A stretch of DNA of 64,000 bases from positions 1,420,528-1,484,527 of the forward strand of contig NZ_JAEVYN010000002.1 in the NCBI RefSeq assembly GCF_016807185.1. The letters are read 5' to 3'. Source of the stretch: Leptolyngbya sp. Cla-17. GTDB lineage: Bacteria > Cyanobacteriota > Cyanobacteriia > Leptolyngbyales > Leptolyngbyaceae. Positions 1 through 8,348 of this stretch are shown piece after piece. The translations under genes were made by a program, and so were the position numbers. The number at the start of each line of letters is the position of its first letter. Position 1 is the stretch's first letter. Below the pieces are notes generated by a model. That model was not told where the DNA came from. It worked only from the letters and a program-made list of their open reading frames with translations, and made no database searches.

Positions 1-46
1 TAGCGTGATCAATTGACACACTCGCCCCTACCAAGCGACCTTATTC

Positions 47-1120
47 CTAAACCGTTACAACAGAAGGATTGATAGCATTGGCTTCTAATCCCTGGTTGTG
101 CATCCAGGGTTGACCATCCAGTGCCATTTGCTCGATCATACTGGCAAGTCGCAGCGCTTTCAGGGCTTGTTCACCTCCCACTGAGGGCTGGTCGCCACCC
201 CGAACACAGCTAACAAAATGCTCTAGCTCAGCGTGCAGTGGCTCAATATTGCTGGTATGCACCTTTTCAATCAAGCCATCTTGCCGATACAGCACTTGCC
301 CATACTCTGTCATGTAGTTGGCAGTAGTTTGGCGATGAATCAAGATTTCATTATTGAGAAAGTTGGCTTCGGTCAACGAGCTTTTGCAATGGGCGGCAAT
401 CCGGCGAATTTTGCGATGGGTCACTTTGCTTGCAGTGAGCGTTGCCACAATACCATTTGCAAAATTCAGTGTAGCGGTTACATAATCCAGATAGCTAGAA
501 CCACCTGAACCGCGACTGCCGCTGGCGGTTAGTTTAACAACGGGAGCCGCCGCGAGTTCCAGCAACAAATCGATGTCGTGGATCATCAGGTCAAGAACGA
601 CTGACACATCATTGGCGCGATCGCTGTAAGGACTCATGCGATGCGCTTCTAACGCCAATAATTCCTCCGTCTTCAACACCTTGCTGAGTTCTTGAAACGC
701 CGGATTAAAGCGCTCAATGTGCCCCACCTGAAGAATACATTGGGATTCTGCCGCTGCATTCACCAGCGATTCTGCTTCGATAATGCTGGCGGCGATCGGT
801 TTTTCAATCAGCACATGCACACCAGCTTGCAGACAGGCTAGCCCTACTGAATGGTGCAGGCGTGTCGGCACTGCCACACATACCGCATCAATGTGAGGCA
901 GCAAATCCCGATAGTCTTCAAAAAAACGGACTCGATATTTACTAGCAGTATCAATACCGCGCTCCATATTAATGTCAGAGACTCCGACCAGTTCAACATC
1001 CTTTAACATGCTAAGGACGCGAGTATGGTGCTGCCCCATATTGCCGACCCCAACCACTCCCACGCGGATAGGTTCAGGCTGGTTCCGCTGCAACTGGGAG
1101 TTATGGGAACCTGCCGACAT
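47..1120 (-). CDS. Gfo/Idh/MocA family NAD(P)-dependent oxidoreductase
   Basis: The N-terminal Rossmann fold carries the dinucleotide motif GVVGVGNMGQHH, followed by the family signature EKP (VLIEKPIA) and by GHIERFNPAF, a stretch typical of the UDP-sugar dehydrogenase branch of this family. The C-terminal half has the usual alpha/beta substrate domain (IHDIDLLLEL). Members oxidise or reduce sugars and cyclitols in the cytoplasm; the substrate cannot be told here, though a nucleotide-sugar is likely. The reading frame opens further upstream with tandem GTG codons, but the ATG at 1120 has an AGGAG about 11 bases upstream; an ATG at 1141 is the alternative. It is divergent from the next gene. 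Confidence 0.88.
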   Translation of the reverse strand: MSAGSHNSQLQRNQPEPIRVGVVGVGNMGQHHTRVLSMLKDVELVGVSDINMERGIDTASKYRVRFFEDYRDLLPHIDAVCVAVPTRLHHSVGLACLQAGVHVLIEKPIAASIIEAESLVNAAAESQCILQVGHIERFNPAFQELSKVLKTEELLALEAHRMSPYSDRANDVSVVLDLMIHDIDLLLELAAAPVVKLTASGSRGSGGSSYLDYVTATLNFANGIVATLTASKVTHRKIRRIAAHCKSSLTEANFLNNEILIHRQTTANYMTEYGQVLYRQDGLIEKVHTSNIEPLHAELEHFVSCVRGGDQPSVGGEQALKALRLASMIEQMALDGQPWMHNQGLEANAINPSVVTV

Positions 1121-1395
1121 ATTATTTTGCACTCCTGTCATCTCCTCCACCACCAAAAAGGGCTAGTTCGTCGCCATATGCCTGATTAGCCATCCAGATA
1201 GTACCACAGCGACTATCTTTATAAAGAATTCCAAAGTGCCGTAGAGGTTCCTGGAAGCACAAACTATTTTGGAGTCAAGTTTCTTAATTTTCTATACGTT
1301 TCTATCCGAAGTTGGCTAATAGGTTTATGAATGCTAGAAAGAAGGGAACCCTCCCTAAGATGGTTGTACTTTTTTGTGAGTTTTAGCGTTCAGAC

Positions 1396-3051
1396 ATGAG
1401 ACACCTCTTAGCCTACTGGCAATTTACTTCAACTCGTAAAAAAATTGAAGCGATCGCACTGGTTAGCTTGCTCATTCTGGGTGGACTAACGCTCAAATCC
1501 GCAGCTCGTTCCAATGCCCGCAGCATTAGCATGTCTCCGAATGAGCCCGAAAAGGTGCAGGCAACCGCCAGCGCTCGGATTTTGCAGCGTCAAAAGCAAG
1601 AGCGTCAAATTCGTCCTGAAAATTACGATTTTGAGAAATTTCCGGTAGGGGCAGAGCATGAGCAACACTGGAAGCATTTACTGTGGACGACGGCGATCGT
1701 TGAACCCAAACAGCCCTTTGTCGTAGAAGCGCTCAATCGAATTTTGGCAATGACCCCGCGATCGGGTCTAACCAATGCCCAAATTCGCACGGTCGATATG
1801 GCTATGAAAGTAGCAAACCAGCTTTATTTGGGCGATTCTGCCTTCTATGGTGCGCTAGGGCAGCGTTTTTTAGACACGATCGCTCAGAGTCCTGATCCTG
1901 AATGGGTTGCCAAATCTCTTTCTTCCCTGTCAAAAGGGGGAATGCAGCCCAGTGAACTGCAACGCCTAGCAGAAAAGGCTAAAGCTCGATTTCCTAAGTG
2001 GTCGAGTAACATCTATTTGCAAACCACCTTGATGGATATTGCCAATTCAGTTGATGCTCAGTCTTTGCCACCGCTGAAGGATTTACTAAAGTGGGAAGTT
2101 GCAGATAATCAACTGCATCTCTATGCGCTCTGCCGACCTGATCGCCGCATTTTATGCCGAGCTATCCTCAAAGATCGGAACGGTCAATGGGTGCGACAAG
2201 AGGGCAAGCTCTGGTCAGTTCCGTTACTGTTAGAGTCCATTCATGGATTAAGTTGGAATTTCACCCGTGGGCAAACACCCCAAGGCATCTACCGAGTAGA
2301 GAGCGTAGTGCCCAAAGCAGAGGATGAGTTTTTTCGTGCCTATGGTCAGTTTCCCTTAGTCAATTTGTTTGTTCCATTTGAAGCTGGCGCAAAACAATTT
2401 ATACCGGGTAATCCTGGAACCTTTAGCGGTAGTTTGCAACAGTACCAAGCACTGCTTCCTTCGTCTTGGCGTGCTTATCGTCCTCTCCAGCAAAGCTTTT
2501 GGGCAGGAAAAGCCGGACGCAGTTTGTTCCGAATTCACGGGTCTGGCGAATCAGCCGATTTTTTTAGAGGCAAGGATAAAAACTATCCCGATAGCTACAA
2601 CTGGAATCCTACCCTGGGTTGTCTGTCTGCCCAAGAGCTTTATAGCGAGAAGGGGCAGTTGCTTCATGCCGATATGCCCAAAATTTTGCAAGCCCTAAAA
2701 ATGGTGGGTGGCAAAAACTTCGCGGGCTATCTGACTGTGGTGGATGTGCCTGGGGATGAGAAAAAACCGATTGCCATAGAAACCCTTGAAACGGTTGTGG
2801 CCAGTCGCCCTACGAAGAAAAAGAATCCGTTAATACGAGAAGCTATGGTTAAACGTTCTCGTCCTGTGCGATCGCTTAAACCTGTTTCTTTTGAGCCCGA
2901 TGCCTCAGAGTCATCATCGCAAAGTATAGCAATCGCCCCTGATCGCTCCAATCGCTTGAGTGATTCGTCTGGTACTACCCTGTCTCCCACCAGTCAACCA
3001 CTACCAACGTCCATTTCCACAGAGCAAGTGCCGCTACCCATCGCTTATTAG
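1396..3051 (+). CDS. Secreted or anchored protein with L,D-transpeptidase-like motif
   Basis: The product is a 551-residue protein with one N-terminal membrane or signal segment (about residues 18-34, IEAIALVSLLILGGLTL), so it acts outside the cytoplasmic membrane. Residues about 50-230 are helical with no family I recognise. Around residues 376-415 there is RIHGSG followed 27 residues later by PTLGCLSA. This His...Gly-Cys arrangement resembles the YkuD L,D-transpeptidase active site (HG...SxGC), especially the divergent YafK-type SIGCYAM form; the usual Arg after the Cys is missing. The C-terminal 100 residues are Ser/Pro-rich and low-complexity. A peptidoglycan or related transacylase role is inference. 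The ATG is the first in frame and follows a gene-free 240-base region. Confidence 0.7.
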   Translation: MRHLLAYWQFTSTRKKIEAIALVSLLILGGLTLKSAARSNARSISMSPNEPEKVQATASARILQRQKQERQIRPENYDFEKFPVGAEHEQHWKHLLWTTAIVEPKQPFVVEALNRILAMTPRSGLTNAQIRTVDMAMKVANQLYLGDSAFYGALGQRFLDTIAQSPDPEWVAKSLSSLSKGGMQPSELQRLAEKAKARFPKWSSNIYLQTTLMDIANSVDAQSLPPLKDLLKWEVADNQLHLYALCRPDRRILCRAILKDRNGQWVRQEGKLWSVPLLLESIHGLSWNFTRGQTPQGIYRVESVVPKAEDEFFRAYGQFPLVNLFVPFEAGAKQFIPGNPGTFSGSLQQYQALLPSSWRAYRPLQQSFWAGKAGRSLFRIHGSGESADFFRGKDKNYPDSYNWNPTLGCLSAQELYSEKGQLLHADMPKILQALKMVGGKNFAGYLTVVDVPGDEKKPIAIETLETVVASRPTKKKNPLIREAMVKRSRPVRSLKPVSFEPDASESSSQSIAIAPDRSNRLSDSSGTTLSPTSQPLPTSISTEQVPLPIAY

Positions 3052-3083
3052 TAGTGACTCACTCAGAAACGATAAACGCTTGA

Positions 3084-3698
3084 TCAAGCTCTCAACTGTT
3101 GTAATGATTGAGACAGCACTGCTCCGGCTGATTTTGCAAACAAAACAGCTAGAAGCAAGCCGACCAGGATGTCGGGCAGCGATGACTTCGTGAGATACAC
3201 TAAGCCTGCTGCACCCAAGACAGATACATTGGCAATAATGTCGTTGCGAGAGCAGAGCCAGACAGAAGACATATTAATGTTGTCGCTTCGGTGTTGGGTG
3301 AGGAGATACAAACACACTAAGTTTGCACAGAGCGCAACAAAACCGATACTACTCATCACAGTCAGTTCTGGAGGGATGCTGAAGGATAGTTGATAGGCAG
3401 CCCGCGAAAATACAGCGATCGCTGAGGCAAACATGATGATGCCCTTAAGCATTGCAGAGCGAGCATGAGCTTTGTTGCCCATGTTAATCACGTAAAGGCT
3501 ACTTCCATAGGCGATCGCATCTCCCAACATATCTAACGAGTCACCCGTTAGCGCCAAAGAATTTGACCAAATTCCAGAGAAAAACTCAACCCCAAACATC
3601 ACCCCATTGATCCCAAGCACAATCCATAACACTTTGCTCTGCCGCTTAGATAGCTTTTCGAGCGCACTAGATTTTTTTTGACAGCAATGATCAGCCAC
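3084..3698 (-). CDS. Cation diffusion facilitator-type transporter (short form)
   Basis: The protein has about six hydrophobic segments and aligns by eye with the membrane domain of CDF (ZitB/CzcD) transporters. The metal-site helices read NSLALTGDSLDMLGDA (D...D where many members have D...H...D) and RNDIIAN. It ends right after the last membrane helix and lacks the cytosolic C-terminal domain, so it belongs to the short 'cation transporter' group of about 205 residues. The N-terminus begins MADHCCQKK, a likely metal-binding His-Cys-Cys. I chose the GTG at 3698 because GGAGG lies 5-6 bases upstream; a TTG further up is less likely. It sits directly downstream of an ArsR/SmtB regulator on the same strand, suggesting metal efflux under its control. 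Confidence 0.85.
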   Translation of the reverse strand: MADHCCQKKSSALEKLSKRQSKVLWIVLGINGVMFGVEFFSGIWSNSLALTGDSLDMLGDAIAYGSSLYVINMGNKAHARSAMLKGIIMFASAIAVFSRAAYQLSFSIPPELTVMSSIGFVALCANLVCLYLLTQHRSDNINMSSVWLCSRNDIIANVSVLGAAGLVYLTKSSLPDILVGLLLAVLFAKSAGAVLSQSLQQLRA

Positions 3699-3730
3699 AT
3701 TCCCCTCCAGCAATATCTAGGCGTATCATC

Positions 3731-3760
3731 CAAACATTCAAACGTTTGTTGGAATATATT
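3731..3760. promoter_or_regulatory. Possible SmtB-type operator before the CDF gene
   Basis: A 10-base perfect palindrome (CAAACGTTTG, 3739-3748) lies within an A/T-rich imperfect inverted repeat (ATTCAAAC ... GTTTGTTGGAAT) 33 bases upstream of the CDF start codon. SmtB/ZiaR operators are similar imperfect A/T-rich palindromes near the promoter. Function is inferred from position only. Confidence 0.35.
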
Positions 3761-3786
3761 CTGTTGAATACTACCAAAAGGACTGG

Positions 3787-3820
3787 CTCATTACAACATT
3801 CAAAAGAGTGTTGTAATGAG
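3787..3820. terminator. Perfect inverted repeat between arsR and the CDF gene
   Basis: CTCATTACAACA and TGTTGTAATGAG are perfect 12-base arms. Continuing inward they pair further (one T-G wobble) to a 15-bp stem with an AAAA loop. It lies 20 bases past the regulator stop codon on the minus strand. There is no T-tract, so it may be a processing or partial-termination hairpin, or a second regulator binding site. Confidence 0.5.
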
Positions 3821-3840
3821 TAAACAAAAAATATGCTGGG

Positions 3841-4203
3841 CTATTCGATTTTCTCAAGGACGTAGTTCAACACGTGACCTACAGATTCATCTCGCAGTGA
3901 ATAGTAAACCAGCTTGCCATCGTTTCTATACTTTAAAAGTTTCAGATCGCGTAGCTTGCGTAAGTGGTGAGAAACGGCGGAGACTTGTACATTTAACACA
4001 GCCGCTACGTCGCAAACACAAAGCTCCTGCCCACCCTGAAGCGCATGAAGAATTTTCAGTCTGGACTTATCTGCAAGCGCAGAAAAGAGAATCTCAGCCG
4101 CTTCAAGCGCATCATCATCGGGTAACGCCTGACGCACTTGCTCTACCAACGGCACATTGAAGCAACGCACTTGACAAATATCGGTAGACTTTATCTTGGG
4201 CAC
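3841..4203 (-). CDS. ArsR/SmtB family metal-sensing repressor
   Basis: A winged helix-turn-helix protein of about 120 residues. It holds the metal-site signature ELCVCDV in the alpha3 region and the recognition helix VSAVSHHLRKLRDLKLLKYRNDGKLVYYSL, both characteristic of the SmtB/ZiaR/CadC group. An N-terminal pair (DICQVRCF) gives extra Cys ligands, as in ZiaR- and AztR-like sensors. The C-terminal helix keeps Asp, His and Glu positions (DESVGHVLNYVLE) that could form an alpha5 zinc site. The GTG at 4203 is taken as start because upstream in-frame sequence would run into the divergent neighbour. It probably represses itself and the downstream transporter. The exact metal (Zn, Cd, Pb) cannot be told. 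Confidence 0.88.
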   Translation of the reverse strand: MPKIKSTDICQVRCFNVPLVEQVRQALPDDDALEAAEILFSALADKSRLKILHALQGGQELCVCDVAAVLNVQVSAVSHHLRKLRDLKLLKYRNDGKLVYYSLRDESVGHVLNYVLEKIE

Positions 4204-4261
4204 AGTGAAGATTATGGATTGATCACTAAAGAGTACAGACCTAAATATACCTGCATAATCT

Positions 4262-4849
4262 ATGTCAAGTTTCAACTGGGAGAGTCTGCTGAAAAAGTTT
4301 AGCCGCAAGCTGATAGAGGAGCGAGACGAGGAGGATTGGGATCTCACCCCAGACATGGTGAAATCCGGCTGGTTGGGCTACCCCGCCGCATCTGAAGCTC
4401 AAATTGCTGAGGCAGAAACTCGCTTGAATACTCGGTTTCCGCCCTCCTACCGAGCGTTTTTGGCAGTTTCAAACGGGTGGCGCAACTCCGATTGGACAGA
4501 GATGCATCTTTACTCAACCTCTGAAATTGATTGGTTTGCCTCACGCAATCAAGAGTGGATTAGCACTTGGCAATCTGCGGGTCAATCGCCGCTATTAGAC
4601 GAGAAGTACTTTGTATATGGGGCAGATCAAGATTGTATTCACCTGCGTCCTGAGTACTTATCGACTGCCCTGGAAATTAGCAGCGGTAGTGGCGATGGCG
4701 ACATTTTTCTGCTGATTCCTCAGGTGGTTTCTGAGACGGGTGAATGGGAGGCATGGCACCTGGGCAACAAACTGCCGGGGGCTTATCGCTACCGATCATT
4801 TTATGAATTGATGGAAAAAATCACCGACCAAGGCTGTTTTATTCTGTGA
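4262..4849 (+). CDS. SMI1/KNR4 (SUKH) family protein
   Basis: The central part has the SUKH-1 signature: YPAASEAQIAEAETRL, then FPPSYRAFLAVSNGW, a run of acidic and aromatic residues, and a C-terminal YRSFYELMEKI helix. In bacteria the family includes immunity proteins against contact-dependent and polymorphic toxins, and stand-alone proteins of unknown role. No toxin gene is adjacent. The gene is divergent from the metal regulator, with only 58 bases between start codons, so a shared promoter region is possible. Confidence 0.8.
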   Translation: MSSFNWESLLKKFSRKLIEERDEEDWDLTPDMVKSGWLGYPAASEAQIAEAETRLNTRFPPSYRAFLAVSNGWRNSDWTEMHLYSTSEIDWFASRNQEWISTWQSAGQSPLLDEKYFVYGADQDCIHLRPEYLSTALEISSGSGDGDIFLLIPQVVSETGEWEAWHLGNKLPGAYRYRSFYELMEKITDQGCFIL

Positions 4850-4946
4850 ATCCATGCGATCGCCCACTTCGCTACACTAGAGTACTGATGGCTAGTCGAT
4901 GCTTTCGCGATCACATAACTGCGGTTTTTGGGCGTTTTTAGATAGG

Positions 4947-6566
4947 ATGAAGCGTTTGTTTGCAAAGCATCGAATCGATTGGACGTGGGCGATCGCGCTT
5001 TGGCTGGCAGCCGTACTTCTCTTCATGGTGGGCTTGGGTGGCGTGCCCTTGCGCGACTGGGATGAGGGTATTGTGGCAGAAGTAGCAAAGGATATCTGGC
5101 GGGCGCAAACGAACCCAACAGAGGCTACGTCTTTAACTTGGCTCTATCCCACCCTTGGTAATGCGCCTTATCAAAACAAACCGACTTTAATCCATTGGTT
5201 GATTGCTCAGTGCTATGCGATCGCGGGAGTGAATGAGTGGACAGCGCGGTTTCCGGGTGCATTCCTCTGTTCCTTATCTATCCCCTTACTGTATTGGATT
5301 GGACGAGAACTCTTTCCAAAGCGCACCCCAGCGGTGTTCTCAGCGTTGATTCTGCTGGTGCTGCTGCCCTTTGTGCGCCACGGACGGCTTGCCATGCTAG
5401 ATGGAGCGTTGGTTTGCTTTTCTTTAGTGATGTTTTATTCGCTGCTGCGGATGCGGCGCGACCTGCGCTGGGGGCTAGGGGTGGGCGCTGGAATTGGGCT
5501 GATGTGCCTAACGAAAGGTCTAGTTGGCGGATTGATGGGGGCGATCGCGCTGCTGTTTATTCTGTGGGATACGCCACGGCTGCTGACATCCGGCTATCTA
5601 TGGAGCAGTCTCGCCTTAGGGATTGCGCCCTTTATCGCTTGGTATTGGGCGCAGTGGCAACGATATGGCGCTGTCTTTTTAGATCGCCATTTGGTCGATC
5701 AATCTCTCAGCCGCGTCTGGAATGCGGTCGAAAATAATAGTGGACCTCCCTGGTATTACTTACTGGAACTGTTGAAATACACGCTACCCTGGCTGATTTT
5801 TCTGCCTCAAGGCTTCCGACTTGCTTGGGAACATCGGGGTTGGGGGTGGGCAAAGCTGATGTTGGTGTGGGCTGGCGGCTATCTGCTGACGATCTCGCTC
5901 ATGCAAACTAAATTACCCTGGTATATTTTGCCCCTGTATCCGGCTCTGGCATTGGTTGGCGGTATGATGCTCTCAACTATCTGGGAACCGGAGGATATGT
6001 TTGGCATCCGCTGGTTATCCAGCCGTGAATATCCTAAAGTCTGGAAAATTCTGCTGGGTATCATCGCGATCGCAGCAGCCGGACTCAGCGTTTACTTTAG
6101 CCCCATCGGGTTAGCGCCCACGCCCACTCTCGCCATTCTTGGCATGATGCTAACCATTACGCTTACCTCTGCCACAGTGCTGGCGATGCGCCAAGATTCT
6201 CAGTTTATCTTAGTGTTGCTTTGGGGCAGCTACGTTTCTCTCCTGCTGGTGATGGTGTCGCCCTATTGGGTTTGGGAACTTCAAGAGCAATATCCTGTTA
6301 AACCTGTAGCGTTAATGCTGAAACAGCATACTCCCGCTGGTCAACCCATCCTCACCTCTTACCCCAATAGTCGCCCTTCTTTAAACTTCTACAGCGATCG
6401 CTGGGTTAGCCCAATGTCAACCGAGGCGATCGCCAATCGGTGGCAGCAAGACCCACCACCTTACCTGCTAACTGATCAACCCACCTTGGATCAGTTAAAC
6501 CTGAAATCACTGCAACAAATCGCCGCGATCGACTATTGGATTTTAGTCAAACGCCTTCCCAAATAG
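4947..6566 (+). CDS. GT39-type membrane glycosyltransferase (ArnT/PMT-like)
   Basis: A polytopic protein of about 539 residues with around eleven hydrophobic segments. After the first helix comes PLRDWDEGIVAEVAKDIW, the acidic DE motif of the first external loop in GT39 enzymes, then NKPTLIHWLIA. These enzymes move sugars from polyprenyl-phosphate donors to lipids or proteins at the outer face of the membrane. The chosen ATG (4947) gives a proper N-terminus before the first helix; an ATG 48 bases upstream adds residues unlike the family. It converges with a second GT39-type gene; the acceptor is unknown. Confidence 0.87.
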   Translation: MKRLFAKHRIDWTWAIALWLAAVLLFMVGLGGVPLRDWDEGIVAEVAKDIWRAQTNPTEATSLTWLYPTLGNAPYQNKPTLIHWLIAQCYAIAGVNEWTARFPGAFLCSLSIPLLYWIGRELFPKRTPAVFSALILLVLLPFVRHGRLAMLDGALVCFSLVMFYSLLRMRRDLRWGLGVGAGIGLMCLTKGLVGGLMGAIALLFILWDTPRLLTSGYLWSSLALGIAPFIAWYWAQWQRYGAVFLDRHLVDQSLSRVWNAVENNSGPPWYYLLELLKYTLPWLIFLPQGFRLAWEHRGWGWAKLMLVWAGGYLLTISLMQTKLPWYILPLYPALALVGGMMLSTIWEPEDMFGIRWLSSREYPKVWKILLGIIAIAAAGLSVYFSPIGLAPTPTLAILGMMLTITLTSATVLAMRQDSQFILVLLWGSYVSLLLVMVSPYWVWELQEQYPVKPVALMLKQHTPAGQPILTSYPNSRPSLNFYSDRWVSPMSTEAIANRWQQDPPPYLLTDQPTLDQLNLKSLQQIAAIDYWILVKRLPK

Positions 6567-6571
6567 TAAAG

Positions 6572-6662
6572 TGTGGAGTTTTGAGTACGGAGTACGGAGC
6601 GCGAAGAGTTTTGAGTTTGGCAATCATCACTCGCTACTCATCATTCGCAATTCATCATTCGT
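6572..6662. repeat. Short degenerate tandem repeats between convergent genes
   Basis: The spacer holds GTACGGAGTACGGAG and then repeated CATCATTCGCAATTCATCATTCG units. Such short repeated intergenic words are common in cyanobacteria. No hairpin terminator was seen here. Confidence 0.45.
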
Positions 6663-8151
6663 CATTTTTTTGAAAGAGGTAGCCTTTGATCACGTAGTAA
6701 GTTTTGAGCGATCGCCCAAATCGATAGATGGGAACGGCGATAGGCTTTGAAGTGCGGTCAAACTGCGCCAACAGTTTAGGGTTAGGGGGATGCCAGTCAT
6801 CTGCTAGAATTACTGCATTTTTGCCGCTCAGCAGATCGGGATTGTACCAAACATCAAATTGATCGATGCGATCTGAAATAGCCATCACAGCAGGATCGTT
6901 TAATTCGTAGGCTAATGCCGATGCTGACCGATAATCAGTTGTGACTAAAAAGGATTCTCCGAGTTCTTGCTGCTGTGTTTGCACAGCTCTGCCCACCGCA
7001 TCCCAGCCAAATAGCATTCGCGAATCAGGATCACTGCTGGGGTCTGCGAATGCGGACAAGGGAATTACGCTGTAGTGAACTACGAGCAGCGCCGCAAACA
7101 GTAATCCGTAAAGTTGCCCAACGGTGAATAGTTTGGGAGCGCGAAGCGTGGGGTGCGGAGTGTGGGGTGCGGGAGACTTCAGAAAAACGGAGGGTAAAAG
7201 GGGAAACAGTAGCAAATAAGCGGTGATATTCCAGTAATAGAAGGCGGTGGAAAAAAGAGCGATCGCGGTCAGGGAAACGGTTGAAATGGCAAAAATCCAC
7301 AGAGCAACGGTGCGGTAGATCGTGTCCGAACGGATCTGTATATCTGGCTGACGAATGGCTTTCACCATTGCCCAACCGTTAAGTGGGGAAACCATCAGAA
7401 TTGAAAACAACAGAAAATTTAGAGGTTCAGCCCATTTAAGCTGAAAGCTGTCTACATCAACGCTGCGAGTGGCGTAGTAGCGAAAAGACTGAAAATCATT
7501 GCTAAAATTCCACACTAAAACTGGCAAAAGAGCGCTGAGGGTGATCAGGATCGCAATATAAAAGCGGCGATCGCGCAACAGCGATCGTAAAGCTGGCAGT
7601 GATAAAACCGTCGCAACAAATCCTGCACCCACAAACACAGCATTGTACTTACATAAAAAAGCTAAACCAAGCAAAAAAGCTGAACTATAAAGTAGTAAAG
7701 TATTTCCCTTTTTAGCGTCAAGGTAGCTATCTAAAAATCGAATAAAAAGATAGGCAGAACTCAAAGAAAATATAACTAACCAATGGTCGTTCCAAGCTAA
7801 GCCAAAGAATAAAAAATATAACGGTGACGCAAGAATCAAAGAGAGTGTTATCCAAAAATAATCCTTTTCCCACTTGCCATAGAGATAGTTTGAAATTTGA
7901 TAATAGCAATAGAAAAAAGCTGCATTACTCAGCAAATTAGGCAGACGTAAAACAAACAAAGAGCGACCTAAAAGAGCCGTAAATATACCTTGAACCCAAG
8001 CATGAAAAGGTGGATGATCGTAGTAAGACAAAGCTGGATATTTTCCCCATAGCCAGTAATAGGCTTCGTCTGGATTGGGAAAAGTCGCAAACCAGAAAAC
8101 GAGTCGGAAGGTAAGAAAGGCAACGAGAAAAGGAAGAACTCGCTTTAACAT
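6655..8151 (-). CDS. GT39-type membrane glycosyltransferase
   Basis: A polytopic protein starting MLKRVLPFLVAFLTF. The loop after helix 1 reads FPNPDEAYYWLWGKYPALSYYDHPPF, the Asp-Glu motif and DHPP segment of the GT39 dolichyl/polyprenyl-phosphate-mannose mannosyltransferase group. About ten further membrane segments follow, then a soluble C-terminal part. I use the ATG at 8151, since the 29 residues upstream look non-coding. Near residue 330 there is an odd Pro/His-rich stretch (KSPAPHTPHPTLRAPK) encoded by a repetitive G/T-rich DNA segment, apparently a repeat inserted in frame. The gene converges with the other GT39 gene, so the two are not one operon. Confidence 0.86.
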   Translation of the reverse strand: MLKRVLPFLVAFLTFRLVFWFATFPNPDEAYYWLWGKYPALSYYDHPPFHAWVQGIFTALLGRSLFVLRLPNLLSNAAFFYCYYQISNYLYGKWEKDYFWITLSLILASPLYFLFFGLAWNDHWLVIFSLSSAYLFIRFLDSYLDAKKGNTLLLYSSAFLLGLAFLCKYNAVFVGAGFVATVLSLPALRSLLRDRRFYIAILITLSALLPVLVWNFSNDFQSFRYYATRSVDVDSFQLKWAEPLNFLLFSILMVSPLNGWAMVKAIRQPDIQIRSDTIYRTVALWIFAISTVSLTAIALFSTAFYYWNITAYLLLFPLLPSVFLKSPAPHTPHPTLRAPKLFTVGQLYGLLFAALLVVHYSVIPLSAFADPSSDPDSRMLFGWDAVGRAVQTQQQELGESFLVTTDYRSASALAYELNDPAVMAISDRIDQFDVWYNPDLLSGKNAVILADDWHPPNPKLLAQFDRTSKPIAVPIYRFGRSLKTYYVIKGYLFQKNDE

Positions 8152-8348
8152 GAGAAAACAAGGAGGGTAGAGGGGTGCAGAAGTAGGAAACAGCGTACAG
8201 GATTCTGGTCTCTTGCTTATCAAAACTGTTTGGGTCAAACCTGCTTAATCTAGTTGCTGGAACTGTAACAGAACCTGGTCGTCATGCTAAATGTGGCAGG
8301 CTGGATGAGTAAAAAGCGAACGATAGGCTGTTAAGTGAGGAGCGTGAG

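Noticed and set aside
3816..4160. Open frame on the plus strand over the ArsR gene
   Set aside because: It is antisense to a clear SmtB-type regulator and has no recognisable features.
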